The notes beneath the pieces were generated by a model. It made no database searches and had not been told where the DNA came from. It saw only the letters and a list, made by a program, of their open reading frames with translations. Shown piece after piece: positions 18,578 through 27,118 of a DNA stretch of 64,000 nt. Source of the DNA: Clostridium sp. D43t1_170807_H7 (GTDB lineage Bacteria > Bacillota > Clostridia > Clostridiales > Clostridiaceae); NCBI RefSeq assembly GCF_015555905.1, contig NZ_JADNLK010000005.1, positions 1 through 64,000 on the forward strand. Reading direction: 5' to 3'. The position numbers and the translations under genes are program-made. Each line of letters opens with the position of its first letter. Position 1 is the first letter of the stretch.

Positions 18578-18617
18578 TATAAAATTATATTAAGCATACC
18601 TTTGGTAACGATTCCAA
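18578..18617 (+). promoter_or_regulatory. pulA -10 region and LacI/CcpA-type operator
   Basis: In the 343-bp gap before pulA, TATAAA (18578-18583) is a candidate -10. Starting 18 bases after it, TTGGTAACGATTCCAA (18602-18617) is an imperfect palindrome with the central CG of LacI-family operators and cre sites. Placed around +12 it would block transcription when a repressor binds. Upstream of 18578 the gap is featureless AT-rich DNA. Confidence 0.55.
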
Positions 18618-18662
18618 GTTGTGTTTAAATAAAGTAGACTTAATTGAATGGGAGAGGAAAAA

Positions 18663-20648
18663 ATGGGTAAAGAGTTAATATTTAATAATGAATTCGAAAG
18701 GTTATATAACTATGATGGAGAACTAGGAGTAGTTTATTCAAAGGAAAAAAGTAAGTTTATTTTATGGGCACCAACAGCAGATAAGGTTGATTTGGTGTTA
18801 TATGGTGATTATGGATATGATTATAATTGTAAACCAGTTCAAACTTATAATATGAATAAGGGGATTAATGGAACTTGGGTAATAGAAATTAATGAAGAAT
18901 TAAATGGACAATATTATAATTATTTAGTTACTATAGATGGAAAAGTTAATGAAGTTGTTGATCCATATGCTAAAGCAGTAGGGGTTAATGGAAAACGTGG
19001 AATGGTAATTGATTTAGATACTACTAATCCAGAAGGTTGGGAAGAAGATAAGAAACCAAAATTAAAGTCACCTACAGACTCTATAATATATGAGGCTCAT
19101 GTAAGAGATTTAACTATAGATGATACATCAGGTGTAAGGGATGAATTTAAAGGTAAATTCAAAGGGCTTACTGAGAGTAATACCAATATTCCTGGAACTA
19201 ATATAAAGACTGTAATAAATCATATTAAAAATATGGGATTTACACATATTCACTTATTACCATCCTTTGATTATGGATCAGTAGATGAAACAAAACTTGA
19301 TAAACCTCAATTTAATTGGGGATATGATCCAGAGAATTATAATGTTCCTGAAGGATCTTATTCAACAAATCCTTATTTAGGTGATGTTAGAATAAGGGAA
19401 TTTAAGGAAATGGTAAAGGCGTTACATGATGCTGGAATAAGAGTTGTTATGGATGTTGTTTATAATCATACATTTAATTTAGATTCATGTTTAAATAAAG
19501 CTGTTCCTAAATACTATTATAGACAAGATGAAAATGGAAATTATAGCGATGCTTCAGCTTGTGGTAATGAAACAGCATCAGATAGATATATGTTTAGAAG
19601 ATATATGGTAGATTCAGTAGTGTATTGGGCTAAGGAATATCATATTGATGGATTTAGATTTGACTTAATGGGAATACATGATATAGAAACTATGAAGTTA
19701 ATAAGAGAAGAGTTAAACAAAATAGATCCAAGTATAATTATTTATGGTGAAGGTTGGATGGGAGGTCCAAGTCCTTTAAAAGAAAGTGATGCGGCTTTAA
19801 AGAAAAATACTTATAAATTTGGTGAATTACAAATAGCAGCCTTTAGTGATGATTGTAGAGATGGAGTAAAAGGACATGTTTTCTATGAGGAAGAAGCTGG
19901 CTTTGCAAATGGTAAAGATGGACTTGAAGAAACGATAAAATTTGCTGTTGTTGCATCAACACCACATGAGCAAATTGATAAAACTAATATAGTATATTCA
20001 GAAGAATTTTGGGCTAATGAACCTTATCAAACAGTAACTTATGCATCTGCACATGATAATTATACTTTGTGGGACAAACTTCAGATAGTGTCACCGGAAG
20101 CTAGTAATGAGGAATTAATAAAAATTAATAAATTGATAGCTGGAATAATATTAACTTCACAAGGAATAAGTTTTATACATGCAGGAGAAGAGATGGCAAG
20201 AACTAAAGTTGATGAGGATGGAAAGTTGGTAGAAAATAGTTTTGCTTCTTCTGATAAGGTAAATAAAATTTATTGGGATAGAAAAATTGAGTATAAAGAT
20301 TTAGTTGAGTATTATAAGGGATTAATTTCATTAAGAAAAGAATATAAAGCCTTTAGAATGAATAGCAATAAAGATATACAAAAAAATATTCACTTTTTAG
20401 AGAAGGGAAATGAATTTGAAGCTGATAATTTAGTTGCATATATAATAGACTCTAAGAATATAGATAATAAGTGTTCTAAAATAGCAGTTATAATAAATGC
20501 AAATGAAACAGAAGAAAAGGTAAAACTTAATGAAAAAAATTGGGGGGTATTTGTTGATGATAAAAGAGCAGGAAAGGAACTTATTGAGGAATTAAATGGT
20601 GATATAGTAAGTGTTGCTGCAAAATCAATAAAGGTACTAATAAAATAA
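18663..20648 (+). CDS. pulA: Pullulanase type I (GH13, debranching enzyme), cytoplasmic
   Basis: 661 aa. An N-terminal CBM48-like domain (about 15-110) precedes the GH13 barrel. The type I pullulanase signature FNWGYDP and the adjacent NVPEGSYSTNP are present, then DVVYNHT, DGFRFDLMG (nucleophile Asp334), YGEGWMGG (Glu363) and SAHDNYT (Asp465). It cleaves alpha-1,6 branches in pullulan, limit dextrin or glycogen. No signal peptide, so it works inside the cell, feeding linear dextrins to enzymes such as the GH13 at 3966. GGGAGAGG lies five bases before the ATG at 18663, preferred over the ATG at 18648. A LacI/cre-like operator lies upstream. Confidence 0.93.
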   Translation: MGKELIFNNEFERLYNYDGELGVVYSKEKSKFILWAPTADKVDLVLYGDYGYDYNCKPVQTYNMNKGINGTWVIEINEELNGQYYNYLVTIDGKVNEVVDPYAKAVGVNGKRGMVIDLDTTNPEGWEEDKKPKLKSPTDSIIYEAHVRDLTIDDTSGVRDEFKGKFKGLTESNTNIPGTNIKTVINHIKNMGFTHIHLLPSFDYGSVDETKLDKPQFNWGYDPENYNVPEGSYSTNPYLGDVRIREFKEMVKALHDAGIRVVMDVVYNHTFNLDSCLNKAVPKYYYRQDENGNYSDASACGNETASDRYMFRRYMVDSVVYWAKEYHIDGFRFDLMGIHDIETMKLIREELNKIDPSIIIYGEGWMGGPSPLKESDAALKKNTYKFGELQIAAFSDDCRDGVKGHVFYEEEAGFANGKDGLEETIKFAVVASTPHEQIDKTNIVYSEEFWANEPYQTVTYASAHDNYTLWDKLQIVSPEASNEELIKINKLIAGIILTSQGISFIHAGEEMARTKVDEDGKLVENSFASSDKVNKIYWDRKIEYKDLVEYYKGLISLRKEYKAFRMNSNKDIQKNIHFLEKGNEFEADNLVAYIIDSKNIDNKCSKIAVIINANETEEKVKLNEKNWGVFVDDKRAGKELIEELNGDIVSVAAKSIKVLIK

Positions 20649-20681
20649 TAGACTAAATATATAAGCAATAGAATAAATTAT

Positions 20682-20731
20682 TATAGAATGTAACTTATAT
20701 ATGAGAATTAATTAGTTGCATTCTATATTAT
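20682..20731 (+). terminator. Hairpin after pulA
   Basis: TATAGAATGTAAC (20682-20694) and GTTGCATTCTATA (20715-20727), one G-T pair; the T-run is weak (TTATATTT). Confidence 0.55.
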
Positions 20732-20762
20732 ATTTAAACTAATAAAAAAAGGGGTGAGCTTT

Positions 20763-21575
20763 ATGGGAATGAACATGATAGTTTATCAAATAGTTAATGA
20801 ATTTAAAAGATTGGATGAAGTGGTTGCAATAACTTTGGCTGGATCATGTGCAAGTGGTAGAAAGGATAATTATTCAGATATTGATATAGATATAATTACA
20901 GAAAGAGACATACCCATTGAAAAGAGAGAGAGTGTTGTAAAAAAGTTTTCAGATTTGATGGAGATAAATAATACCTTTTGGGGACCATCTGATGAATTTG
21001 TATTAAGGAATTCATCAATACAAGTTGATATAGCTTATTTTGATTTTAATTTTTTAAAGGATAAATTAAAAAATATTTTAGATAAACATAATGCATCTAT
21101 TGGATATACAACTTGTTTTTGGCATAATGTAATTAATGCAATAATAGTTTTTGATAAGAATAATGAATTTAAGGATCTTAAAGAAAGATATACTATAGAG
21201 TATCCAGAGGAGCTTAAAAAGAATATAGTTAGTAAAAATTATCCTATACTAAAAAAGAATTTCTCTGCATATTATAATCAAATAGAAAAAGCTATAAATA
21301 GAAATGATTTAGTAAGTTTAAATAATAGAATAGCTGCATTTTTAGATAGTTATTTTGATATTATATTTGCTATAAATGAAATCCCACACCCGGGAGAGAA
21401 AAGGCTTTTAAGTATAATTAATACTATGTGTAAGAAACTACCTAAAAATTCAGTGGAAAATGTTGAGAAATTAATTAAGGATATTTCAATGTGTGATGTT
21501 ACGATATTAGAAGATATCAATAAAATTGTTAGGCAGTTAGATATAATTCTTAGGAATGAAAACTTAATAAGTTAA
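20763..21575 (+). CDS. Nucleotidyltransferase-domain protein (DUF4037-like)
   Basis: 270 aa. Residues ~10-100 carry the DNA polymerase beta-type nucleotidyltransferase core: AGSCASGRKDNYSDIDIDI, with the two metal-binding Asp of SDID and a third Asp in QVDIAYFD. The C-terminal helical part (FWHNVINAIIVFDK onward) resembles DUF4037 or aminoglycoside-adenylyltransferase-like proteins. The substrate is unknown; antibiotic modification cannot be claimed. The GTG at 20754 is ignored in favour of the ATG at 20763, six bases after GGGGTGA. It stands alone between pulA and the zinc operon. Confidence 0.8.
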   Translation: MGMNMIVYQIVNEFKRLDEVVAITLAGSCASGRKDNYSDIDIDIITERDIPIEKRESVVKKFSDLMEINNTFWGPSDEFVLRNSSIQVDIAYFDFNFLKDKLKNILDKHNASIGYTTCFWHNVINAIIVFDKNNEFKDLKERYTIEYPEELKKNIVSKNYPILKKNFSAYYNQIEKAINRNDLVSLNNRIAAFLDSYFDIIFAINEIPHPGEKRLLSIINTMCKKLPKNSVENVEKLIKDISMCDVTILEDINKIVRQLDIILRNENLIS

Positions 21576-21692
21576 AGTGATAATGTTTACAATGATGATA
21601 ATAATTTATATAATTAATCAGGTTTTTCTAATACAATATTAAAAGTTGAGGAAGAGTATAATAATACGAAAATTTATAAAAAAATAATAAAT

Positions 21693-21736
21693 AAAAAATG
21701 ACTAAGAGAGATTTCTACTCCTTAGTCATTTTTTTG
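21693..21736. terminator. Bidirectional terminator between the nucleotidyltransferase gene and zur
   Basis: AAAAAATGACTAAG (21693-21706) and CTTAGTCATTTTTT (21721-21734), loop 14. With A and T runs on both sides it can serve both convergent genes; it overlaps the last codons of zur. Confidence 0.85.
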
Positions 21737-22152
21737 CAATTTTTACAATAGCCATATATTTCAAGACGATGTTCGGTTACATCAAAATCCATATCCTCTC
21801 TTAGATGCTTTTCATAAACACATAGAGGACAATCGGTTATAGGAAATACTTCTTTACATTGTTTACAAATTAAGTGATGTTTATGTTCAGAAGTATTCAT
21901 TTCATAAGATGTTTTATTGTCGTCTCCCAAAATACATTTAGAAATTACATTTTTATTAAAAAGGGAATCTAATATTTTATAAATTGATGATAAATTTATA
22001 GAAATTGAATTTTCTTTTAATTTTAAATAAATTTCTTCAGCACTAAGGGGTTGTGTACTTTCTGATAGTATCTGAAGTACAGAAGTTCTATGCTTAGTTA
22101 CTTTTAATCCCTTTGATTTAAGTATATCACTAAAGTTAATTTCATTATACAA
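21715..22152 (-). CDS. zur: Fur-family zinc uptake regulator (Zur type)
   Basis: 145 aa from a TTG start at 22152. GGAGGT lies inside what would be the first codons of a longer ATG frame (22170), six bases before the TTG; the ATG itself has no ribosome site. N-terminal winged helix (SDILKSKGLKVTKHRTSVLQILSE ... LSSIYKILDSL) and C-terminal dimer domain with HKHHLICKQC and CKNCKK: two Cys-X2-Cys pairs binding structural zinc, plus regulatory His. Last gene of the znuABC operon, 30 bp after znuB. Zinc rather than iron is inferred from this linkage. Confidence 0.85.
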   Translation of the reverse strand: MYNEINFSDILKSKGLKVTKHRTSVLQILSESTQPLSAEEIYLKLKENSISINLSSIYKILDSLFNKNVISKCILGDDNKTSYEMNTSEHKHHLICKQCKEVFPITDCPLCVYEKHLREDMDFDVTEHRLEIYGYCKNCKKMTKE

Positions 22153-22182
22153 TTTATTACCTCCAGGCATTATTTACTTAGA

Positions 22183-23025
22183 TTATACAAATTTACGCCT
22201 AATAATTAAAGTGATAAAGAATATTACTGATGATACAAGAACAATTGTGGCTCCTGTAACTGTATTTAAATAATATGAAATTATTAGTCCTGTAATACCA
22301 GAAAATACAGCAATTAGTACTGAGAATAAATGATATTGACGAACGTTTTTAGAAATATTACGAGCTGCAGCAGCAGGTAAAACTAAAAGGGAATTTATTA
22401 TTAATAAACCTACCCATCTTACAGTTAAAGTAACTATAACGGCTATAGTACAAGTAAATATAATTTCTATTAATAAGGTATTCATACCACGACTATTTGC
22501 AAGAGAGGTGTTTAAACTTGTTATAAGTAGTTTATTAAATATTAAAGCCCAAAGTATAATAACTACAATAAATACAACAAACAGTAAAATAATTTCGCCT
22601 TGAGTTATACTAAGTAAATCTCCTACTAGGTAAGATGAAAATTTACTTAAGCTGCTAGAAAAACTCATAAGAACTAAACCTAAAGCTATGGCAGTAGATG
22701 AGAAAACACCAATTATTGTATCTGTTGATGAAGTTCCTTTATTTTTTATGACTGTTATAGATACTGCAAAACAAATTGAAAATAGCGTTGCTCCCCACAT
22801 TGGATCAATACCACCTAAAAGAATTCCAATGGCTATTCCTGTAAAGGCTCCATGACCTAAGGAATCTGCAAAGAATGACATTTTATTGCTAACAACCATA
22901 GTACTTAAAATTCCAAAAAGAGGAGTAACTATTAAAATAGCTAAAAAAGCATTTTTCATAAAATCAAAAGATAGCCATTGGAATGGCAGTATTAAATGAA
23001 TAAAATTATATATAGAATCAAACAT
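22183..23025 (-). CDS. znuB: Zinc ABC transporter permease
   Basis: 280 aa with about eight membrane segments, of the ABC-3 metal permease family (ZnuB/AdcB/MntB). Typical conserved parts: KMSFFADSLGHGAFTGIAIG near the N-terminus, and TVRWVGLLIINSLLVLPAAAARNIS. It forms the membrane channel for Zn2+ with the ATPase encoded three bases upstream. Zinc specificity is inferred from the His-rich binding protein and the Fur-family regulator in the same operon. Confidence 0.9.
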   Translation of the reverse strand: MFDSIYNFIHLILPFQWLSFDFMKNAFLAILIVTPLFGILSTMVVSNKMSFFADSLGHGAFTGIAIGILLGGIDPMWGATLFSICFAVSITVIKNKGTSSTDTIIGVFSSTAIALGLVLMSFSSSLSKFSSYLVGDLLSITQGEIILLFVVFIVVIILWALIFNKLLITSLNTSLANSRGMNTLLIEIIFTCTIAVIVTLTVRWVGLLIINSLLVLPAAAARNISKNVRQYHLFSVLIAVFSGITGLIISYYLNTVTGATIVLVSSVIFFITLIIRRKFV

Positions 23026-23028
23026 ATC

Positions 23029-23823
23029 TTAAATGCCTCCTGTTTTAGATGAGTCTTCATTAGAATGATTTAATGATAATCCAAATATTTTTTGTGTAGC
23101 AGGATGATTAAAAACTTGTTTTGGAGTACCAGAACAAACTATTGTGCCATTTACAAGTGCTACACGATCAGAATATTTATAAACTAAATCTAAATCATGA
23201 GAGACTAAGATAATTGATAAATCATAATTTTTTTTAATATCCATAAGTATTTCATAAAATAATTCTAATCCATTTTGATCCACTCCTGATACAGGTTCAT
23301 CTAATAGTAATATATTAGGCATTGGATCAAGTGCTAATGCGAGTAAGACTCTTTGTAGTTCTCCACCAGATAAAGCTCCAAGACGTCTATCTATTAAATG
23401 AGGAACTTTTACTCTTTTTAGGCTTTCTAATACATCTTCACGTATTTTCTTTTTAGGTTTTAACCATGAAGGCATAGCAGTCTTACAACAGACGAATAAA
23501 TCAAGAACACTAATAGGAGTATTTTTATCAAATGTTAAATATTGAGGAACATATCCAATTATAGGTTGATGATATTTATTATCATTCTGACCAATGAAGT
23601 TTAAAGCTCCAGAATGTTTAACTTCTCCAAGTAAAGCCTTAAGTAGTGTACTTTTACCAGCACCATTTGGACCAATTATAGATGTAAGTTCTCCACAATG
23701 AATATGGAGATTTACATCTTTAAGTATTTCATTATTACCAATGGTAACAGAAAAGTTTTCGATTTTTGTGCAACAAAAGTTATTGCAACTATTATTTTTA
23801 TTAAAGTTAGCTTTTTTTATCAT
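23029..23823 (-). CDS. znuC: Zinc ABC transporter ATP-binding protein
   Basis: 264 aa ABC ATPase: Walker A GPNGAGKST, Q-loop GYVPQ, signature LSGGELQR, Walker B ILLLDEP, H-loop LVSHD. An N-terminal extension with three Cys (NNSCNNFCCTKIE) before the cassette is unusual and could bind metal. The start overlaps the end of znuA by four bases. It energises uptake through the permease encoded downstream. Confidence 0.9.
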   Translation of the reverse strand: MIKKANFNKNNSCNNFCCTKIENFSVTIGNNEILKDVNLHIHCGELTSIIGPNGAGKSTLLKALLGEVKHSGALNFIGQNDNKYHQPIIGYVPQYLTFDKNTPISVLDLFVCCKTAMPSWLKPKKKIREDVLESLKRVKVPHLIDRRLGALSGGELQRVLLALALDPMPNILLLDEPVSGVDQNGLELFYEILMDIKKNYDLSIILVSHDLDLVYKYSDRVALVNGTIVCSGTPKQVFNHPATQKIFGLSLNHSNEDSSKTGGI

Positions 23824-24791
23824 TTTAACGCCTCTTTTAATACATCAAGATTTTTTTTCATCTTATTTATATAATCATCATAAGCATCAGGGTTAGCATC
23901 ACCTGTTACTATAGGATCTAATTCATAAACTGTGGCACCAGTTTCGGTAGCTATAGTTTCAGCAATCTTAGAAGAATATTGAGGTTCAGTAAATAAGGCT
24001 TTTATATTTTTTGTTTTTATAGTATTGATTATCTCTTCAATTTCTTTTGCTGATGGCTCAGAATCTGGTTCTATTTCAATAACACCAGCTATATTTAAGT
24101 TAAATTCTTCAGCAAAGTATGGAAATGCTTCGTGGAATGTAATTATATCTTTATTTGGTAAGTTATCTAATTCTACATGCATTTCATTTTTTAAATCTTC
24201 TAATTTAGAGACATAAGTATTTGTATTTGCTTCATAGGCAGTTTTGTTTTCAGGATCTAAAACTTCAAGTTGAGAAGAAATATTTTTAACCTCGTCTATG
24301 TTACCTGTCACACTAACCCACACGTGAGCATTATATTCATGCTCATGATCATGATCTTCTGCATGTTCATCTTCATCATCGTGTTCATGGTCATCATGGC
24401 TGTGTGTATCATCTTCTAAAAGGTCAAGACCTTCAGTTGCATTAATTATTTGAAGGTCAGGGTATTGTGAAATTATACTATCTAAGAAAGATTCCATTCC
24501 AGCACCATTTACAACTAGAATATCAGCATTTTCTAATGTTTTTAAGTCCTGAGGAGTAAGCTGATAATCATGAAGACATCCTGTTTGAGATTTAGTCATA
24601 TTTGTAACACTTACATTAGGAATATCTTTCGTAATATTAATCGTTGATATGTATAATGGATAAAAAGAAGTTACTATATTTAAAGTGTCATCGTCAGTAG
24701 TTTTATTTGAATTCGTATTATTGTTACAACCTATAAATAATAGTGACGTTGTAATAAGTAGTATTAGTAATTTGGAAAATTTAAATTTCAT
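23820..24791 (-). CDS. znuA: Zinc-binding lipoprotein (ZnuA/AdcA-type)
   Basis: 323 aa from the ATG at 24791, preceded by GGAGGA; an upstream ATG at 24833 lacks an RBS. Type II signal peptide with lipobox LFIGC. Cluster A-I binding fold: His in GCLHDYQLTPQD, the second metal His in EYNAHVWVS, a third in TFHEAFPYF, and a late Glu/Asp ligand. A loop very rich in His/Asp/Glu (DDTHSHDDHEHDDEDEH) lies between the first two, the hallmark of zinc rather than manganese binders. First gene of znuA-C-B-zur; a Fur-family box sits just upstream. Confidence 0.92.
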   Translation of the reverse strand: MKFKFSKLLILLITTSLLFIGCNNNTNSNKTTDDDTLNIVTSFYPLYISTINITKDIPNVSVTNMTKSQTGCLHDYQLTPQDLKTLENADILVVNGAGMESFLDSIISQYPDLQIINATEGLDLLEDDTHSHDDHEHDDEDEHAEDHDHEHEYNAHVWVSVTGNIDEVKNISSQLEVLDPENKTAYEANTNTYVSKLEDLKNEMHVELDNLPNKDIITFHEAFPYFAEEFNLNIAGVIEIEPDSEPSAKEIEEIINTIKTKNIKALFTEPQYSSKIAETIATETGATVYELDPIVTGDANPDAYDDYINKMKKNLDVLKEALK

Positions 24792-24813
24792 AACTTGTCC
24801 TCCTAAAATCAAA

Positions 24814-24828
24814 TGATAATAATTTGCA
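24814..24828 (-). promoter_or_regulatory. Candidate Zur box in front of znuA
   Basis: TGATAATAATTTGCA (plus strand) fits the Fur-superfamily 7-1-7 pattern TGATAAT-N-ATTATCA at 12 of 14 arm positions. It lies about 23 bases upstream of the znuA start, where binding would block transcription or translation initiation. The rest of 24829-24970 is AT-rich without recognisable signals. Confidence 0.55.
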
Positions 24829-24976
24829 ATCATAATAGATATTATACTACTTTTATTAAAAAAGTAAATTGAAATTTTTTTTCTTATTTTTAGTGAATAT
24901 TATATATATCGACAACAAAATATAAGAATATATAAAAAAGTTATTATACATGAATAAAAAAATAAAAAAACAAAAA

Positions 24977-25021
24977 AATATTCGTAAGAACTATTGGAAT
25001 TTTTAAAATTTCTGTTATTAT
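24977..25021 (+). promoter_or_regulatory. Promoter region of the purine permease
   Basis: TTGGAA (24994-24999), 16-bp spacer, TATTAT (25016-25021). Just before the -35 is AATATTCGTAA (24977-24987), the same element as in the SAM hydrolase/ECF promoter. No purine riboswitch aptamer was found in the leader. Confidence 0.4.
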
Positions 25022-25096
25022 ATAAAAGTAAACTTGTTCTCTCATTGGAGGAATGGGTAAATTTAAGTAACAAAAGATAAAAAGGAGATTATATTA

Positions 25097-26404
25097 ATGA
25101 ATAGTTTTTTGGATAATTTCTTTAAGCTTAAAGAAAATGATACAAATGTAAAAACAGAGTTTATAGCTGGTGTTACAACATTTATGACAATGGCTTATAT
25201 TTTAATTGTTAATCCGAGCATTTTATCAGCGGCAGGAATGGATTCGGGAGCTGTATTTACGGCAACTGCAGTATCAGCAATAATTGCAACATTAATAATG
25301 GGATTATATGCTAAGTTACCTTTTGCTCAAGCGCCAGGTATGGGATTAAATGCATTCTTTGCATATACTGTAGTTTTATCAATGGGATATTCATATCAAT
25401 TCGCATTAACTGCAGTTTTATTAGAAGGGTTAATATTCGTATTATTAACAGTATTTAATGTAAGAGAAGCTATTGTTGATTCAATTCCAGTAAATATTAA
25501 AAGAGCTATTTCTGTTGGAATAGGACTATTTATAGCATTACTTGGACTTGAAGGAGCTGGAATAGTTGTTCATCCAGCAGATGGAGGAACAATAGTTGCT
25601 TTAGGAAATATTACTTCAGGTACAGGACTTTTAGCAATAATAGGAATAGTAATTACAGGAATATTAGTAGCAAGAAAAGTTAAAGGTGCCTTATTCTTAG
25701 GAATGATAATAACAGCAGTAATAGGGATACCAATGGGGGTAATAGATCTTCCTAATAAAATCTTTAGTATGCCACCATCAATTAGCTCAACATTTATGCA
25801 ATTTGAATGGCATAATATTTTCTCTTGGGATATGGTAATAGTATTATTTACATTATTATTTATGGATATGTTTGATACTATAGGAACTTTAGTAGGTGTT
25901 GCAACTAAAGCAAACATGTTAGATAAAGATGGAAAAGTACCAAATATTAAAAAGGCTCTTTTAGCAGATGCAGTAGGAACAACAGTAGGAGCATGTCTTG
26001 GAACAAGTACAGTTAGTACTTTTGTTGAAAGTGCTTCAGGTGTAGCAGAAGGGGGAAGAACTGGATTAACAGCAGTATCTACGGCATTTATGTTCTTCTT
26101 AGCATTATTCTTATCACCTATATTTGGAGTAATTACTTCAGCAGTTACAGCTTCAGTTTTAGTTATTGTTGGATTATTTATGATTGAGAATATAAAGGAA
26201 TTAAACTTAGAAGATTATACAGAAGCAATTCCAGCGTTCTTAACAATAATAATGATGCCATTTTCATATTCAATTTCAGATGGTATAGTATTTGGTGTTG
26301 TATCATATATATTCTTAAAACTATTTACTGGCAAATGGAAAGAAATAAGTTGGGGTACGGTAGCCGTTGGAATAGTATTTGTACTAAAATTTGTGTTTAT
26401 ATAG
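25097..26404 (+). CDS. Purine permease, AzgA/PbuG family (NCS2)
   Basis: 435 aa with 12 or more membrane segments. Typical features: EFIAGVTTFMTMAYILIVNP at the N-terminus, QAPGMGLNAFFAYTVV, FDTIGTLVGVATKANM and TSTVSTFVESASGVAEGGRTGLT. The family imports hypoxanthine, guanine or adenine with protons; the base preferred cannot be read from sequence. RBS AAAGGAG. It is a single-gene unit, ended by a very strong terminator. A leader TTCG element shared with the ECF operon hints at purine control. Confidence 0.92.
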   Translation: MNSFLDNFFKLKENDTNVKTEFIAGVTTFMTMAYILIVNPSILSAAGMDSGAVFTATAVSAIIATLIMGLYAKLPFAQAPGMGLNAFFAYTVVLSMGYSYQFALTAVLLEGLIFVLLTVFNVREAIVDSIPVNIKRAISVGIGLFIALLGLEGAGIVVHPADGGTIVALGNITSGTGLLAIIGIVITGILVARKVKGALFLGMIITAVIGIPMGVIDLPNKIFSMPPSISSTFMQFEWHNIFSWDMVIVLFTLLFMDMFDTIGTLVGVATKANMLDKDGKVPNIKKALLADAVGTTVGACLGTSTVSTFVESASGVAEGGRTGLTAVSTAFMFFLALFLSPIFGVITSAVTASVLVIVGLFMIENIKELNLEDYTEAIPAFLTIIMMPFSYSISDGIVFGVVSYIFLKLFTGKWKEISWGTVAVGIVFVLKFVFI

Positions 26405-26410
26405 ACTTTA

Positions 26411-26454
26411 TAAAAGTTCACTTTGATAAGTATCAAAGTGAACTTTTATTTTTA
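26411..26454. terminator. Terminator between the permease and the MarR gene
   Basis: Perfect 18-bp stem: TAAAAGTTCACTTTGATA (26411-26428) and TATCAAAGTGAACTTTTA (26431-26448), then TTTTT. Confidence 0.93.
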
Positions 26455-26493
26455 CACAATTTTTTAATTTTAAAATATAGTATAAGAGTAATT

Positions 26494-26934
26494 TTAAAAT
26501 TTCTTTATTACCGTTAGTAAAGTATCTAAAGAAGATGACAAAGTGCTTATATCATCTTCATTTAAAGGAGCAAGTTTTTCTTTTATTACTTCTTTAATAT
26601 ATTCCTGTCCTTCCTTTAAAAATTCTAAGGCTTTAGGTGTAGTTTGTATTAAAATAATTCTTCTATCAGTAGGATCATAATCTCTAAGAACAAGACCTTC
26701 TTCTACTAATTTATCGATTACAGGTGTCATATTAGGCTTAGATATATAAAGTTCTTTTGCCATTTTAGAAATAGGGATTGGTCCATTATGAATTAAATAA
26801 AATAATACCTTTATATGTGAATGTGGAATATTAAATTTTTTTGTAAGAGCATTAGGATTAAAAATATGTTTATTGAGAGAGAATAATAATAAATATAAAT
26901 TATCTGATATATCATTTAAATTTAAAGTAGTCAT
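26494..26934 (-). CDS. MarR-family transcriptional regulator
   Basis: 146 aa winged helix protein. HTH segment PISKMAKELYISKPNMTPVIDKLVEEGLV followed by the wing YDPTDRRIILIQTT, flanked by helical dimerisation segments. RBS GGAGG nine bases before ATG. It is divergent from the ABC exporter genes, and the gap holds two matching palindromes, one over each promoter side. It therefore probably represses itself and the exporter until an effector (an amphipathic drug or other substrate) binds. Confidence 0.9.
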   Translation of the reverse strand: MTTLNLNDISDNLYLLLFSLNKHIFNPNALTKKFNIPHSHIKVLFYLIHNGPIPISKMAKELYISKPNMTPVIDKLVEEGLVLRDYDPTDRRIILIQTTPKALEFLKEGQEYIKEVIKEKLAPLNEDDISTLSSSLDTLLTVIKKF

Positions 26935-26996
26935 GTTAGCCTCCTTACAATAGTAATTGATAATATTATAATCTATTAAAAAATAGTTTACAATAT

Positions 26997-27018
26997 ATAG
27001 TTATAAAATAATAACTAT
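26997..27018. promoter_or_regulatory. MarR operator 1 (candidate)
   Basis: ATAGTTAT (26997-27004) and ATAACTAT (27011-27018): perfect 8-bp arms with a 6-bp spacer, on the marR side of the divergent region. Confidence 0.65.
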
Positions 27019-27040
27019 TATAAAATAATAACATTTTATA

Positions 27041-27072
27041 TTGACAGAGAATAGTTATAAAAATATAATTAT
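27041..27072 (+). promoter_or_regulatory. Exporter promoter overlapped by MarR operator 2 (candidate)
   Basis: TTGACA (27041-27046), 17-bp spacer, TATAAT (27064-27069): a full consensus sigma-A promoter. ATAGTTAT (27051-27058) and ATAATTAT (27065-27072), spacer 6, copy operator 1 at 7 of 8 arm positions and cover the spacer and -10. Binding here would exclude RNA polymerase. Confidence 0.75.
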
Positions 27073-27118
27073 TATAAAAATAGAAATATATTAAATTTAA
27101 ATAAGGAGAGGAGAGCTT

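Noticed and set aside
20763-21575. Aminoglycoside nucleotidyltransferase
   Set aside because: Only the general nucleotidyltransferase core can be recognised; the C-terminal part does not support a drug-modifying enzyme.
24829-25096. Purine riboswitch before the permease gene
   Set aside because: The conserved aptamer loops and flanking pairing were not found; only a promoter and a TTCG element are visible.
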